The notes: a model not told the origin generated them from the sequence alone. A stretch of DNA of 64,000 nt from Campylorhamphus procurvoides (GCA_013396655.1 WBMV01008435.1:620001-684000); one strand, 5' to 3'. Positions 12,459 through 64,000 are shown, counted from the first letter of the stretch. A program made the numbers and translations.

Positions 12459-15400
12459 GTTAATAAGCAGCTAGAATTGTTGGAATCTTGTACCTAGTTG
12501 CAACATAGGCTAACATAGCAAATCATTTAAATAAGAAGCTAAATAGAAAGTAAAGTACTTGGATAACATTTTAAGTTAAGACATAAGCAGAAGCAGCATT
12601 TGTAAAAGTTAAGTATTGTGTATACATTGTCAAATTCTAAAAGGTTTGCTCTCAGTATCTGTAAAAATAATGGTGCATTTTCCTCTTGTTTTGTTCCCTT
12701 GCATGCGGTGTTTAGTGATTGTGTTGGGCTACAGCAATAGCTAACCACACTTGTTACAAGAATACTCATAGATTACCATTTAATTATTCTTTGTTAGTGA
12801 AGTCTGTGGGAGAGAGAGATCACACACGATATATAATGAGGCAGGGCGAAAAGCAAAGAGAAGACAGAAATGAGTTGAGAGCTGTGTTTTTTTTCACTAC
12901 ATGTTGATGAATTTGTAAACAATAGGCTTACACCTCTGCTGTCATTACATGCTGTTATTATAAATACTGCTAAGTTCCCTGAGTGGTCCGTAGGAAGTAA
13001 TAGGCCAGTCAGGAGTGTATCCTAGATAATCAGTGCACCATAAACATCTGTTCTGTGCCTGTTCTGGAGGGGGGTGTTTGAAGGGCAATGGAGACTCCAC
13101 GGAGATCTCTTTTCTGGGCCAGGTGTACAAGTGCATGCACATGAAATCAGGTCATTCAGGCAAGAGGAGTGATTAGCAGTAGCCCTCAGACTTCAGCATA
13201 AAAACTCACACGGTGATGGATGTCTGTGAAGGCCTGCTGCGTTTAAACAGGAATGCCATATGAGACTAAATAGTATCTGTGAAATATGGTGCTCTTGCTC
13301 CAACTCTGGATTTCCTGTAGGTGCGATGGAAATGGTTTTTTTTGTGGGGTGTAACATTTAAAGATACTTCTGCATATACAGAAGTTACTGAGGATTGTAA
13401 AGCAACCTTGAGTCATTCTTCAGGGCTGATGAACTTCAGTAAAATATAGAAAAGGATTGGAACAGATGGACATTTAGAAATATACAAGTAAAATTGGGAT
13501 CCTGTATTTGGTACTTCAAACAACAGAGTGCGTGAGTGCATAATAGGAAATAATGGGTTTCCACATGGAGCCTTGCAGATCTCTAGGAGTGTATGTGGAA
13601 ATAATTGGATCCTTGCAAATCACCATGGCATGTTAATGGTGACGTACTTTGAATCTGTAGGAGCTGGTCCATTGTGATGCCAGTTTCACAATGAGAGCAA
13701 ACTGATATCTATAGTAATTTTATTGCTGGAGTCTTTGTAACAACTGTTGCAAGACCCCAAGTGCGTTCTGCTGCATTGATAATGAATGCTTGTCTTAGAG
13801 GCAATTGTGCAGAAAGGTTTGTTCAGCAAATGCAAAAATTGTAGCGAAACATGCCTTTGACTGCTTAGATGCATCTACAGTGCTGCATATCATCAAGTTT
13901 ACATTGAAGTCATTTATGTTTGTTTGTTTGGAAACGGGAAGAGACAGCAATTGCACTTGTACGTTTGAGCTGATGGTAAGGACAGAGGAACTAGATAATG
14001 ACTTGTATTCTATAGTTGAGTGCTAAGTACTGTAAATCTTGCCTTATGAAACATGGTCTCTCTGCAGGCATTGAGAAAATGGATTTTAGAAAAACTGAAA
14101 AGGAATCTGCTAAAAAGCAGGGAAAAAAAAGAGAAGAAGAAAACAAAATAGCCTTAGGAACTTCCATGTTTTTTAAAAATACAATGCAGTGTATGATAGC
14201 TGCTGTTTCTGGTGTGTGTCTTAGTTTGAAGATGAAGCTGAGACTGATGGTGGTGTCCAGCACTCAAGGGTCACTGATTGCACTCCCAGAACTGAGGCAG
14301 TACTATGTTAACATGGAGGGGATTCAGTGCCACTTATTTTTGTGTAGTCTTCTACCTGAGGGTTTATGTATTTACTAATGACCTTGAATACTTTCTTGTA
14401 TTTGTAAAATGTTGTTTCTTTCACTTTCACCTTGGAATTGTTAATAGGATTATTGAAAACAGTACTTTCCCCAAAAGAAGAACTTTAGGCGTCTGTGTTG
14501 ATTTCTTATACTGCTCAAATAAACTGGTGCACTTTCTGATCTTACGTCTTCCAATTCAGAATTGTATTTCCAAAACAGTCTTTCCATTTCCAAGCCATAA
14601 TTTAAAAAAAAAAAAAAAAGTGCTGTAGTGGTGCCTAACAGATGGGCAAATATTTTTATTTCAGTGTTCTGGTATTAAACTTATTTAAGGGACAGTAGCT
14701 TTAAGAAAACTTTCAGTAAGAGGAGGCTTCTTAATTAAACTGTTTACTGGTGAAAGACAAAAGAGGACACAGTGATTACTTTGTATAGCTGTGTTTTCTA
14801 AGGTAATGTTGTGTTTCTGAAACTGGTGGAAGAAAGTGTTGCTCCATACACCTGGGGTAAGGCCATCCACACACTCCAGGAACACCTTCCTGTGTTTTGA
14901 GACAGGAAAACAGAAGATGTGTCAGGGATTGAAAATAGTGGTGACAGAGAGAAACGCTTGACCTTTCAAAGTGTATAAGGCTATTTATGTTAGAGTTTTA
15001 TCTGGAGTAGAGTTCAGTCTTAAAGCAAATCACCTCATTGTCCCTGTTTATTGTGCCCATTTGTTTTGTTTTCCAGAGTGGTTTCAGTATGTACTAACTA
15101 GGTTTCTTCCAAAAGAAACAAAATCATTCCACTCCTTGTGCTCACCAATCGTACTGTAATCCGTACTAGGGTTGTAGAGGTTTGATCATTTATTGAGTCA
15201 TTTTTTTGGCAGCTTTGAACCTCCTGTGGTAGAGTCTGGTTCAGAAAGTTTGAGTAAATATAATCTTGGGAAAAAAAAAATTAATACTCCTGGGCTTCAT
15301 ATAGTATAGGTGCAAAAATCTCAGCAGCAGCTGTGTTTTGATCAGCTCCAGTTGTGCTCATACAAATATAGCTTAATGACATTTATTGTGGGTTTTTATT

Positions 15401-16602
15401 TGGTTTTTTTTAAAGTAACATCAGACTGGTGGTGACTGTCAGGGTGTTTTAACCTTGTCAACTGTTTGGAGGTAGCAATGTTTTTAAATCTATCTCTGTG
15501 ACACTTGGTGTTTTGGGTGGAACTTGACAGACCTTTAGGTAAGTTTTGCATTTATTAAGTGAGGTACCAAAAGATCCATTCTGAGTGTTCTGCCTGTGGT
15601 TGTGATCCGAGTGGTTTTCAGGGGTATGAGATGGGGGCAGCAGAAGATACATGTTTGGAATGTAATGGTGCTGTAGCAGTTCACTACCAGTGCTGAGATT
15701 GTGTTTGTAGCTTTATAGTCAGTGTAAATATTGGGAATCACAATGTAAACTAACTAAGAGCCTTATCCCAGGTACAGAATCTTCATTCAGTAAACATCTG
15801 CTGTGATATCCCTTTTCCTGTGGATTGGAGGAAATTCATTTCTTGGTGCTAAAGTTGGTGATCTGTGCTAACTTTTGTATTTTGTGTACATATTGGAATT
15901 TGCAATTGATCTTTTTGCAAAAATAAAAAAAGTGATACGAAGAACAGAATTTTTTTTCAGTTGTTCAGCTTCATCCTTCTAAACTCCTCAGTATCCCACA
16001 CTGGGTTTTTTGTCTCCTCTGTAGCTCCTCCCCCCCCAACTTTGTGTTTCTGAAATGAAACATTTTTGTCAGCTTAAAATGATAATAATTCAAATGAATC
16101 TCAAAGCTGCACTAAGGACCGCTTGGTTGCCTAATCAGTGCTCTTGGAGGAAGTCAGTCTGCTTTCCAACCCTGGGAAGTGCTAGGAAGACTGTAGCCAA
16201 GTTCAGTCTTCGGAGCAATGAACCAAAGCCACATGCCAGTTCAGGCACGAGTGTGAGTGGCAAGGACAGTATGAGGGATGGCCTAGTATTTTTGGACAAA
16301 ATAAGAGATTGGAGAATGATGATTGGTTTCAATGATTGCACATATTGAGTGCATTAACTTTCTTTCATTAACATTATTTATAGTAAGTTGCTCTAAAAAC
16401 AATTTTGAAATACATTTTGGAGTTCGTAACAGTTCTCCAGGTGGCAGAGATAAAAGGAACTTGTGACTGTTAGCTGTGGTGGAATCTGCTGGAAACAGGC
16501 TCTTCATAGCATTTGAAGGCAAGGCAGTATCCTAAATTAGCTCAGGTGTTTTGACTGCTGGAGTTTGATCCTGTTGTCTGGCACACTTTGCTGTATTAAA
16601 AT

Positions 16603-16828
16603 GTGGTAAAGGGATATAATCGTGGCATGACGTTTCCTTTAGCATTTCCGCGGGGTTTATTAAGGGTTTGCCGTGTCCTCTGGCTGTAGAAGCTGGCATT
16701 GGGAGGAGCGGAGCGCATTGCTGAGGCGGTCAGGTGACAGCTGCCGCCTGCCCTGCTGCTGCCCGGGCTCCCGGACCGCCACACATCCCTGCACCGCACA
16801 CTATGCCTCAGGGGCCCGGGGGGACCCA
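16603..16828 (+). promoter_or_regulatory. PDE7A: Candidate PDE7A2 promoter and 5' UTR
   Basis: This is the only clearly GC- and CpG-enriched patch in the left half of the window, and it lies immediately before the PDE7A2 start codon. Visible elements are a TATAAT-like box (16615-16620), a TGACGT half-CRE (16628-16633), two adjacent E-boxes CAGGTG (16731-16736) and CAGCTG (16738-16743), and several GC-rich runs up to 16828. The transcription start cannot be fixed from sequence alone. Mammalian PDE7A2 is enriched in muscle, which fits the E-box pair, but that link is inference. Confidence 0.6.
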
Positions 16829-57237
<40,409 letters not shown>

Positions 57238-57993
57238 CCTCAGTCCTCATGACAAAACTGCCTCTTCTATTGGTATCTGCATGGTTGGATTAAAGGAGAT
57301 ACATGCCAGCCCAAGGTTTTGGTAAAATGGTAAAATGATGCCAGCATTATTTATTTCCAAGTTTTCCTTTGACACAGACCATTTGAACCAGAATTTTTTT
57401 TAAGCCGCAAGACCTGAACATAGAGCAATATGCACCCACCTCAGTTGGTTTTCGTTCGGAACCTTGAATATGCAAAGCACAGCAGTGACTGAGCCTTGGA
57501 GCAACAGGACAAAAGCTTCATTGTGCCACATGGCTTTGGTTTTTTTGGTGAAATTTGGAATACAGTCTTCAAATCTAAAACTTGAGGTGGATTGTTCCAC
57601 TCCCTTGGAACTTAGCAAGACTTGCATAAATGTGTTCAAAGCATACCTTCCACTCAGTCCCTGTTTTAATACGGAAATGTGAAGTGCCCATCCTCTGCTG
57701 CCTCTGGCAAGACTTGATGTTTACAAATGTACTCTGAAACTGTCGGTTCTAGACTTAACCTTTGCGCATGGCTGTGAAGGAACCACTAACTTGTGTTTTT
57801 TGCTTTTTTAAAACAAAAAGATCAAATCTGAGACTGCAGCTCTTGTTTCTTTGGATGCCAGAAAAGCCTCCCATTTGCCATAATTTTGTCTGTGCACTGG
57901 GAGCTGAGCATTCGTCATAGAGCACAGCCAAGCTTTACTCCAGTGCTGTATGGGAATGCAATTTTTTAACAGTGACAAAACACTTCTGGATCT

Positions 57994-58021
57994 GGGAAGG
58001 GAAGGGGTGGGGGTGGGGGGG
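57994..58021 (+). other. G-quadruplex motif in PDE7A 3' UTR
   Basis: Five G-runs of 3, 3, 4, 5 and 7 residues separated by loops of 2, 2, 1 and 1 bases. This satisfies the usual four-run, short-loop rule with a spare run, on the transcribed (RNA-like) strand. Confidence 0.85.
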
Positions 58022-58158
58022 AAGCGTCCGAACTGCATTGCGATTCTGCAGTGGGAACATCGCATGTTGTTTTCACTCTTGTACACTTGAACTGCACATG
58101 CAAGAAAAAGGTGGAATGTCTAAACACCATAATCAGCTCAGGGTATTTGCCAATCTGA

Positions 58159-58164
58159 AATAAA
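58159..58164 (+). terminator. PDE7A: AATAAA poly(A) signal candidate, early
   Basis: Canonical hexamer about 920 bases after the stop codon. Use of this site would give a short 3' UTR that retains the G-quadruplex motif but loses the GU-rich tract. Confidence 0.45.
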
Positions 58165-58260
58165 GTGGGATGGGAAGCGTGTCCTTCAGAACAAGGGTAC
58201 AAATGCCCCTTTCGCTGCAGCGTGTGTGTATGTGTGGGTGTGTGAGTATGTTTGGGATGG

Positions 58261-58334
58261 NNNNNNNNNNNNNNNNNNNNNNNNNNNNNNNNNNNNNNNN
58301 NNNNNNNNNNNNNNNNNNNNNNNNNNNNNNNNNN
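58261..58334. other. Assembly gap (74 N)
   Basis: A run of 74 undetermined bases directly follows a GTGTGTGTATGTGTGGG-type tract, so an unresolved simple repeat is the likely cause. The true length is unknown. Confidence 0.99.
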
Positions 58335-58468
58335 ATTTATTCTTTTAGAATGTGACAATTTCATGAACAGCCACACTGGGGAGGAAACTGTAACAAATTG
58401 CTACAGATGCCTTAAACTATGCACAAAGCTAAGTGACCAAATTTGTTTTTGATTTGAAAAAAAATAAT

Positions 58469-58474
58469 AATAAA
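58469..58474 (+). terminator. PDE7A: AATAAA poly(A) signal candidate, middle
   Basis: The hexamer lies in an A-rich AATAATAATAAAAAAA stretch. It could be a real signal or only part of low-complexity sequence. Confidence 0.35.
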
Positions 58475-58847
58475 AAAATAGTGCATTGTTTACGTATTCC
58501 TCCCTCTACTGAAACATTACCCACTGATGGGTTTTTGATGGGAAAAGGAGAAAATGTTTTTTAGGACAAAATTAAAGGACTAATTTTAAACTTAAAACAT
58601 TCCATTTTTGTAATTTGTTTTACATTGTTTTAAGTACAGTAAGCACAACTGTAATCTAGTTTGAGAAACTGGTGCTTTCTTTTAGTTCATTTGTATTTCC
58701 CTGTTATTATTGTAAAAGACTGTTTATTAATTCTGTTTACAGTTTGTTGCAACAGCCATTTTTGGGAGAGAGCTTCAGCGTAAAGCCATTTGTAAAGGCT
58801 TTGCCATATTCATTTTAATATGTGCCTGTTGCTGTTAACTTTTAATT

Positions 58848-58853
58848 AATAAA
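58848..58853 (+). terminator. PDE7A: AATAAA poly(A) signal, favoured PDE7A end
   Basis: The hexamer sits in TTAATTAATAAAACA and is followed by a T-rich segment. It is about 1.6 kb from the stop codon. A further AATAAA at 59143-59148 is followed by GT-containing sequence and is an alternative end. Confidence 0.55.
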
Positions 58854-58870
58854 ACAAAATCTTTTCACAT

Positions 58871-60844
58871 TATGCTCCTGTACATTTAAGTTACGACTGA
58901 GTCCAGCGTTGTGGAAAGGTAGCTAAGGTTGCAGTCAGCTTCCACTGTAAAACTAAGCCAACTTTTGGATTTGAAAATACTAGTCCTCATACGCCAAAAT
59001 TTATTGCCTCTTGGAGCTTGGCCTTTTACTGTTTGAAAAGCAAATCCTGACTTACCTGATTGTTTCCCTTCTAAAATTGTTTATTATTCTTTCACGTTCC
59101 CTGAAGTAGTATCATTAATCTCAAAGTGGCCATGTTTAAAGAAATAAATTTCTAATGAAACCATTCTGTTGAACTGGCGTGAACTTCCTTCCTTCGCTGT
59201 CAGTGAAAGCTCTTGCTGTTGTCTGACTCCAGCAGAGAAGGATCAGATGGGACAACGAGTTTTGTTGTAACTTGCAGGAACAGAAAAAAAGCACTTTTTA
59301 ACAGGTTATCTTTGAAAGGGTGACACTTTCCAGCAGTGTTTGAAGCTGTGAGAACACAGAGGTAATGACTGCGTGTGAGTAACTTACTATGGAGAAGCTG
59401 CAGCCAAGCCTGTACAGGTTTGTAGGGTTAAATGTGGAAAAGTACTGATTAGTCTTGCACCGTTTTGAAAAAAATATATGCTAATACTGCAGCTATTTTC
59501 AAAATGACCACTAAAATCAGTATCTGATGACGTCCTCTGTGACACGTTTGTAAAAAAATGTGACTTGGTTTAAAGAGGCTAAGCTGCATTTCAATTTTGC
59601 TACTCATTGCAGGCTATTTATAAGCATATTTTAATATGTAATCTTAATGAATATTGATTGATGGATTTACAAATGGGTATATATCACTATTTCAATGCAG
59701 TATTTATAAAGAGCCTGTGATTCCTTCACATTGTGCCATCTTGCTGACCATCTTGCTCTGCCAGGAGCCAGTACAGTTTGTCAAGGTGCTTGGAGTCAAA
59801 CATGAGTAGTTCTGTTCTGACACCATTCCTGAAAAGGGGCGTCTGTCTTTTCCTACCAGATTGGATTTAGAAAGACTGGTTATATCCCACCTCTTAGTGT
59901 AAATGGAAGCTTCTGACATTGGACTGAATTAAAAAAAGAAAAAAAAACAAAAAACACCTTTTCTTGATTAGTCTAGAAATGCCTTCTGCAAGTCTATATG
60001 AAACTTCAACATTCCTGCAGCTTCAGCATTTCACATGAGAGCAGGAGCATGCACGTGTCAGGAGCAGGGTCCCTACAGCACCATGGCCACTCAGCCCTGG
60101 GAGCCCAGCAACCTGAGAGGGGATGGGGCCAGGCCCCCACCACAGGCCGTGTTAATTCACAGATCTGCTCCCACAGACAGGTACAAACAGGCCTCAGGTT
60201 ACGTTTAAGGGCTCTGCCCAACATGAGTGTGTGTCCTTAGTTTGAGCACTTGAGGTGTTTTTCTGCAGGCAATGGCATTAAGTGTGTAAAAGATTTCAAG
60301 TAGAAAGATACAAATTAAGGTACACTATTAAGTAAGTTGTTTGATGTCAGCTCTGTGATTTTATTTTCTTATGCAGATGGCATTTCTTTTACAGTAGTTT
60401 TTATGTCAGTGGTAAGGCTCACCCCGTTTCTGGGGCACTTAGTTCAAAATGGCAATGTCTGGCATGGGCTTTTTGCATGTTTTAGCCTAGTTTAATAGAT
60501 CACATGATATCCTCAATTTTACATGTTAATGATTTAATTGGACTGCCAGAGGAACCCCACGTACCAGGGGATGGTTAAACAAGCACCTTCCCGCTATGTT
60601 TGTGGTGAGGCATAAACTTCTTACTGGTTCTTCATAACCTTTTGTGGTGTTGTTTAATCTGAATATAACTGAATTAACAGCGTGGGGCTTTTCTGTACAA
60701 TCTCCGTGGTTACTGCTGCTGCACAGCACCATAGGCAGACCAGTCCTGGAGGAGATGGAAGTAGGTTGTCACTACACTGATTGAGTTACTGTAACAGAAA
60801 TGTAAACTATACTGTGGCTGCTACCATTTGTAGAGTACAACAAA
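58871..60844. other. Intergenic gap between convergent PDE7A and MTFR1
   Basis: About 2 kb between the two poly(A) regions. It contains the alternative PDE7A poly(A) signal (59143-59148) and a locally GC-richer patch (about 60030-60200) with no recognisable coding content. Nothing else was seen. Confidence 0.7.
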
Positions 60845-62447
60845 TCAAATACACCAGGTTTATTTTAACCGCTTTTAATTTTATATAGTGGCAGTAGAGC
60901 ATAAAATACAAAATTTAAAACCAAAATTAACTTTCAAAAAGGTGTTTTAAAGTCATTTAAAAGAACTCAAGGATTGAATGGCCTGTCAGTAAGACTGATG
61001 GCAGAGCGTTTTGGAAGGAAGTTACACTGTGTACATATTAACACCATTTCAAGTTCCACCCCAGAAAATACCCTCCTCCACTGTACAACCTGCATTCCAG
61101 TTATGAACAGCAACGCTTCATCTTGAGTAACCTCGTCATTCAGCTGTCTTTATTAAGTAGTACTGCTTTTGTCTTTTCCTAGAAAACAGAAGCTCCCAGA
61201 GGCGGTTGTACTTGTCCCAGGAGCCAGGACCAGCTTAGAGCACCAAAAGATCCAGGCTCAGCTTTTTCTACTCTCATCTATGGTCAGAGCAAAGCTTGGC
61301 TTCATTTCATTGTGTAGCTAAGCTGTAACTCCCAGTTCCCAAACAGCTTTTTTGTATTTTTAGCTTGAGCCTTTTCTACATCCGTGGCTGGAGCCATGAG
61401 CTCAGGTGGTTGGTGCAGGTCTGGCAGCAGATAGCTGCTGTGGGAGGCCCCAGGGGGCTTCCCCTGGAGAACAGGTTATGTGCAACGGCTTATCCCATGT
61501 CTTCTGCAACCAGGACCATGAGGGTGTGTGCAGCCCCAGCTGCCAGAAACTCACCCAGCGACCCAAGACAGCTGGGGAGAAAGGTGTCCACGAGAATTTC
61601 TTGGAGCAGAAGAGGTGAGCAATATACTTTTGGCAACTTGCACCCCACAGTACTTTGTACTTTTGTTTTCTTCTCTACACTGTTTCTACTCCAATTAGCA
61701 TATATTCTGCTATTATTTTACTCTGCTGCTATCTACGGGCTATTTCAAATTCACTGGTTTACCTGTTCACAGAGGCTCCCACAGCATGATTTACTCACTT
61801 GTCCTGCACTCTGTAATGGCCACAGGATGATGTAAGCAGATTTTACTCCTTCACCCTTGCAAGCTCATTTGAAACAAACAAAAAACCCTGCACAAAAAAG
61901 TGTGACTACGTAAAATTTAGCTGACCTCTGCAGCAGATTCAAGTTTTTACTTTGCTTCACAACGAAGCAGAGTGCCTCCAGGTTTTCTTTGGGCTAAAAT
62001 TTTGCTAAAGTTAAGTTTAAAAGACTTCAACATGAACATTTCAATATCAAATTACACATTGTAGTGCAAGTTACAGGTAGAGCTCACATAACTGATGGTA
62101 ACCTAAGGGTGTATCACCATCAACATTAACGTGCACACAGATTTTAAGATGGTCAGTTATGCACAAAGAATGCTGTATATATATATAACTTAGTGTTAAT
62201 AAACTAAACCCACCACATAAGTCTGAGTGGAAAGCCAGGTTTGAATGCAAAATTAATACCTGAGTATAATGGTCCAACTTATTCCCCTTGACAAATCACA
62301 TACAAACACATTTAGTGCCTCACTTCTGCTTCGCATCAGGTCTTTCTGTGCTGTAAGAAAGAGACCACTCAGTACTAGTGCTACTTGCAACATAAAGTAT
62401 TTCAGGGAAAACAGCTCAACAGTCTTTCGTGTAGCGATCTTAATTCA
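60845..62447 (-). other. MTFR1: MTFR1 3' UTR
   Basis: Lies between the MTFR1 stop codon (62450-62448) and a strong minus-strand poly(A) signal (60864-60859). Length about 1.6 kb. Two GC-richer patches occur (61190-61260 and 61380-61620). The second carries a chance + strand frame of 156 codons, which I do not regard as a gene. The exact cleavage site is inferred. Confidence 0.7.
60859..60864 (-). terminator. MTFR1: AATAAA poly(A) signal of MTFR1, minus strand
   Basis: TTTATT on the + strand reads AATAAA on the minus strand. It is followed on that strand by GGTGTATTTGATTTGTTGT, a good GU-rich downstream element. A second minus-strand AATAAA (61154-61149) could give a shorter UTR. Confidence 0.65.
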
Positions 62448-62507
62448 CTAGGATTTTTCAATTAAAGTCTTCATTTTTCCTGTAGACTTCAGCATGTGCG
62501 GCCCAAA
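62448..62507 (-). CDS. MTFR1: MTFR1 last coding exon (C-terminus only)
   Basis: Mitochondrial fission regulator 1 (CHPPR in chicken) is a mitochondrial protein with a proline-rich region that promotes mitochondrial fission. Only its last coding exon lies in the window. On the minus strand an acceptor with a pyrimidine tract (TTTCCTTTTCAG) precedes a frame encoding FGPHMLKSTGKMKTLIEKS and a TAG stop at 62450-62448. This matches the conserved vertebrate MTFR1 C-terminus (FGPHMLKPTGKMKALIE...), although the last residues differ and the tail is shorter than in human. Convergent placement next to PDE7A is the same as in mammals and supports the call. The related MTFR2 and MTFR1L are less likely because of this synteny. 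Earlier exons lie beyond 64000. Confidence 0.85.
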   Translation of the reverse strand, partial: FGPHMLKSTGKMKTLIEKS

Positions 62508-64000
62508 CTGAAAAGGAAACCAGAAACACGTTCAGATGGCTTTCAAGAGAAACCTTGCTGCACTACCATCCCTGCAAGTTGTAAGTAAAAGCAGAACTTG
62601 GGCAAGGAGAATTTCCTCCATTAACCCGCTCCTCTGCAGGTGGATTTCGCAAAGTAAAGGGAAACGTGTCAGCAATTGGCTGAAAGGGCTCAGATGAGGC
62701 AGCTGCAGCTGGAGCAGCTCTGACTAGAGATGGCTCACTCTGCCACAGCAAGATAAGAAGATAGATACAGTTATCTCTGCAAGCTGACAACCAACTGCTC
62801 TAGCACCAGTTTAACAGTATTTCTGTTCTTACTCAACTTTGCTGTTTTGTGCAAGTTCTTTTCAAAACAATCACACAAAGATACACAAGTTTGATCTAAA
62901 GCAGAAGGTATATACTGCTAAGTAACTGATGGACAGATTTTATTAGCTCGTTACAGATCAACATTCTATCATTTCACAGAAACCTTCAGTTTTCTTAGCT
63001 CTTGAGGACTTGATCCTTAATCTCAAAAGGTGGACTGTAAATTTTGAAACTAGAAAGTCATGAAAATACTCTGTATGAATAAAACTGCCAACTTGCGTTC
63101 TTTTCCTTAAAGTCCAAGAGATGCTGGGGAGGGAAGTAATTAATTCTTGGGAAATTTTTAGCCTTTCAGTTGTGAAGAACAGCTTGAACATCACAGAAAT
63201 ACACCTTTAAAGGCCAAAACCAAAAGGCAAGTAAGTCAACATCAATTAGCTAAAGTACTCGAAAGTCCTGAGATTTGTGGCTTGAGAATGTTACTTTCCT
63301 TAAAACTTAATTCAGAGCAGAGCCAGCTTTTGGAGTTTTATTTGCATTTTTTCCAACATATAAAGGGGAAAAAGACCCCTCTTTTTTCTGGTGCCATAGC
63401 ACGAGGCTCCAAGGGTTGCTTGTTATATAAACGTGCCAGCTACATACCAGCTTGTTTTTTAAATAAGTGTACATTGCTAGAAACTTGTATCCTGGAACAT
63501 TCACTACTTAAAAACATCTTCAATTTCAAATCAGTCTGAAATAGAAGCCATTAACTCATGCCATGATGTGGATTTTAAATACAATTTAATTTTAACATTC
63601 TCACGCTATTAAGAAGCTGCTTTTATTTACTTGGCATTTCCAATTATTAGAAGAAACTCCCTGTACCAAGACCCTGCATGCACTCTGAACAATTTGCTTT
63701 CTGCATTCCTAGCAATGGTGATGTGTTCCAGGATCTATCTTAGAGGTTTAACCTGCACTGTCTGAATGGTTAAGGTTGGTAGTAACAGCCAAACTCAGTT
63801 CATATTATGTTTCCAGTATGAGCCCTTAGCAATGGAGTTTTCAGAATAACACATGCTTGTGCCAAGAGAAAACACCTTTGTTTANCAGGGCTTTTTAAAC
63901 CTAGGGCCAAGACAGTACACAATCCTAAGATCTGATACTAAAAACACAGGATTGCAACGACTAGTGGCATATATCAGGTTTTGTGGACAGGGATGCTAAC
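62508..64000 (-). other. MTFR1 last intron (partial)
   Basis: Sequence upstream, on the minus strand, of the MTFR1 last exon. No further MTFR1 exon was found up to the window edge. One undetermined base occurs at 63885. Confidence 0.65.

Larger units (their letters stand above)
1..16600. other. Non-coding stretch upstream of PDE7A2, probably PDE7A1 intron 1
   Basis: No exon of a recognisable gene was found on either strand. The sequence is AT-rich, with many stop codons and only short chance reading frames. It holds a CR1 3' fragment (12321-12458), a 28-bp tandem duplication (8853-8908), a short TTTG repeat (11221-11235), an A16 run (14604-14619) and several G/T-rich low-complexity patches (for example 9085-9180 and 9720-9760). 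In mammals PDE7A1 starts at a first exon far upstream of the PDE7A2 exon, so this stretch is inferred to be intron 1 of the long transcript. It could instead be partly intergenic. Confidence 0.6.
57238..58870 (+). other. PDE7A: PDE7A 3' UTR
   Basis: Follows the stop codon directly and holds no reading frame of interest. It contains a G-quadruplex motif (57994-58021), a GU-rich tract (58221-58260), an assembly gap (58261-58334) and AATAAA signals at 58159, 58469 and 58848, with another at 59143. The main end is probably about 15-25 bases after 58853, or near 59165 if the last signal is used. The exact end needs transcript data. Confidence 0.75.

Noticed and set aside
14016..14619. 120-codon frame with AATAAA (14518) and an A16 run (14604-14619), resembling a retrocopy
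   Set aside because: The peptide is low in recognisable features, no target-site duplication was seen, and the A run can be ordinary low-complexity sequence.
57966..58376. Reading frames crossing the N gap
   Set aside because: They are open only because undetermined bases contain no stops, and they lie within the PDE7A 3' UTR.
61365..61835. 156-codon + strand reading frame
   Set aside because: It lies antisense within the inferred MTFR1 3' UTR, in a GC-richer patch, with no recognisable domain. It is probably chance.

Overview
This window is vertebrate nuclear DNA, and most likely from a bird. The evidence is AT-rich sequence with long introns, several CR1-type LINE 3' ends (the typical avian interspersed repeat), one retroviral solo LTR, no mammalian-type SINEs that I can see, and protein-coding exons that match a known vertebrate gene pair. 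I cannot name the species from the sequence.

The main gene is PDE7A (cAMP-specific 3',5'-cyclic phosphodiesterase 7A) on the + strand. Thirteen coding exons between 16829 and 57237 join in phase into a 458-codon protein of the PDE7A2 type: a short hydrophobic N-terminus, then the PKA-inhibitor-like RRGAIS motif, then the complete PDE catalytic domain. All predicted introns have GT...AG ends. The first coding exon sits just downstream of a small GC/CpG-rich promoter-like patch (about 16640-16830). The alternative first exon of the PDE7A1 isoform is not visible, so the 16.6 kb at the left is probably intron 1 of that longer transcript.

Layout: 1-16600 is non-coding with one CR1 fragment and small tandem repeats; 16600-16888 holds the PDE7A2 promoter region and first coding exon; 16889-43928 holds three large introns around two small exons, with a 493-bp solo LTR and CR1 copies in intron 3; 43929-57237 holds the compact catalytic-domain exons; 57238 to about 58870 (possibly 59165) is the 3' UTR, with a 74-base assembly gap at 58261-58334. 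After a gap of about 2 kb, the 3' end of a convergent minus-strand gene appears. Its last coding exon (62507 down to 62448) encodes the C-terminus of MTFR1 (mitochondrial fission regulator 1, known in chicken as CHPPR), with a 3' UTR ending near 60845. This tail-to-tail PDE7A/MTFR1 arrangement is the same as in mammals.

I see no tRNA, rRNA, CRISPR or prokaryotic-type system. Nothing supports a wholly new biological system. The most interesting items are the clean solo LTR, a predicted RNA G-quadruplex in the PDE7A 3' UTR, paired E-boxes and an overlapping upstream ORF at the PDE7A2 start, and several intronic inverted repeats.
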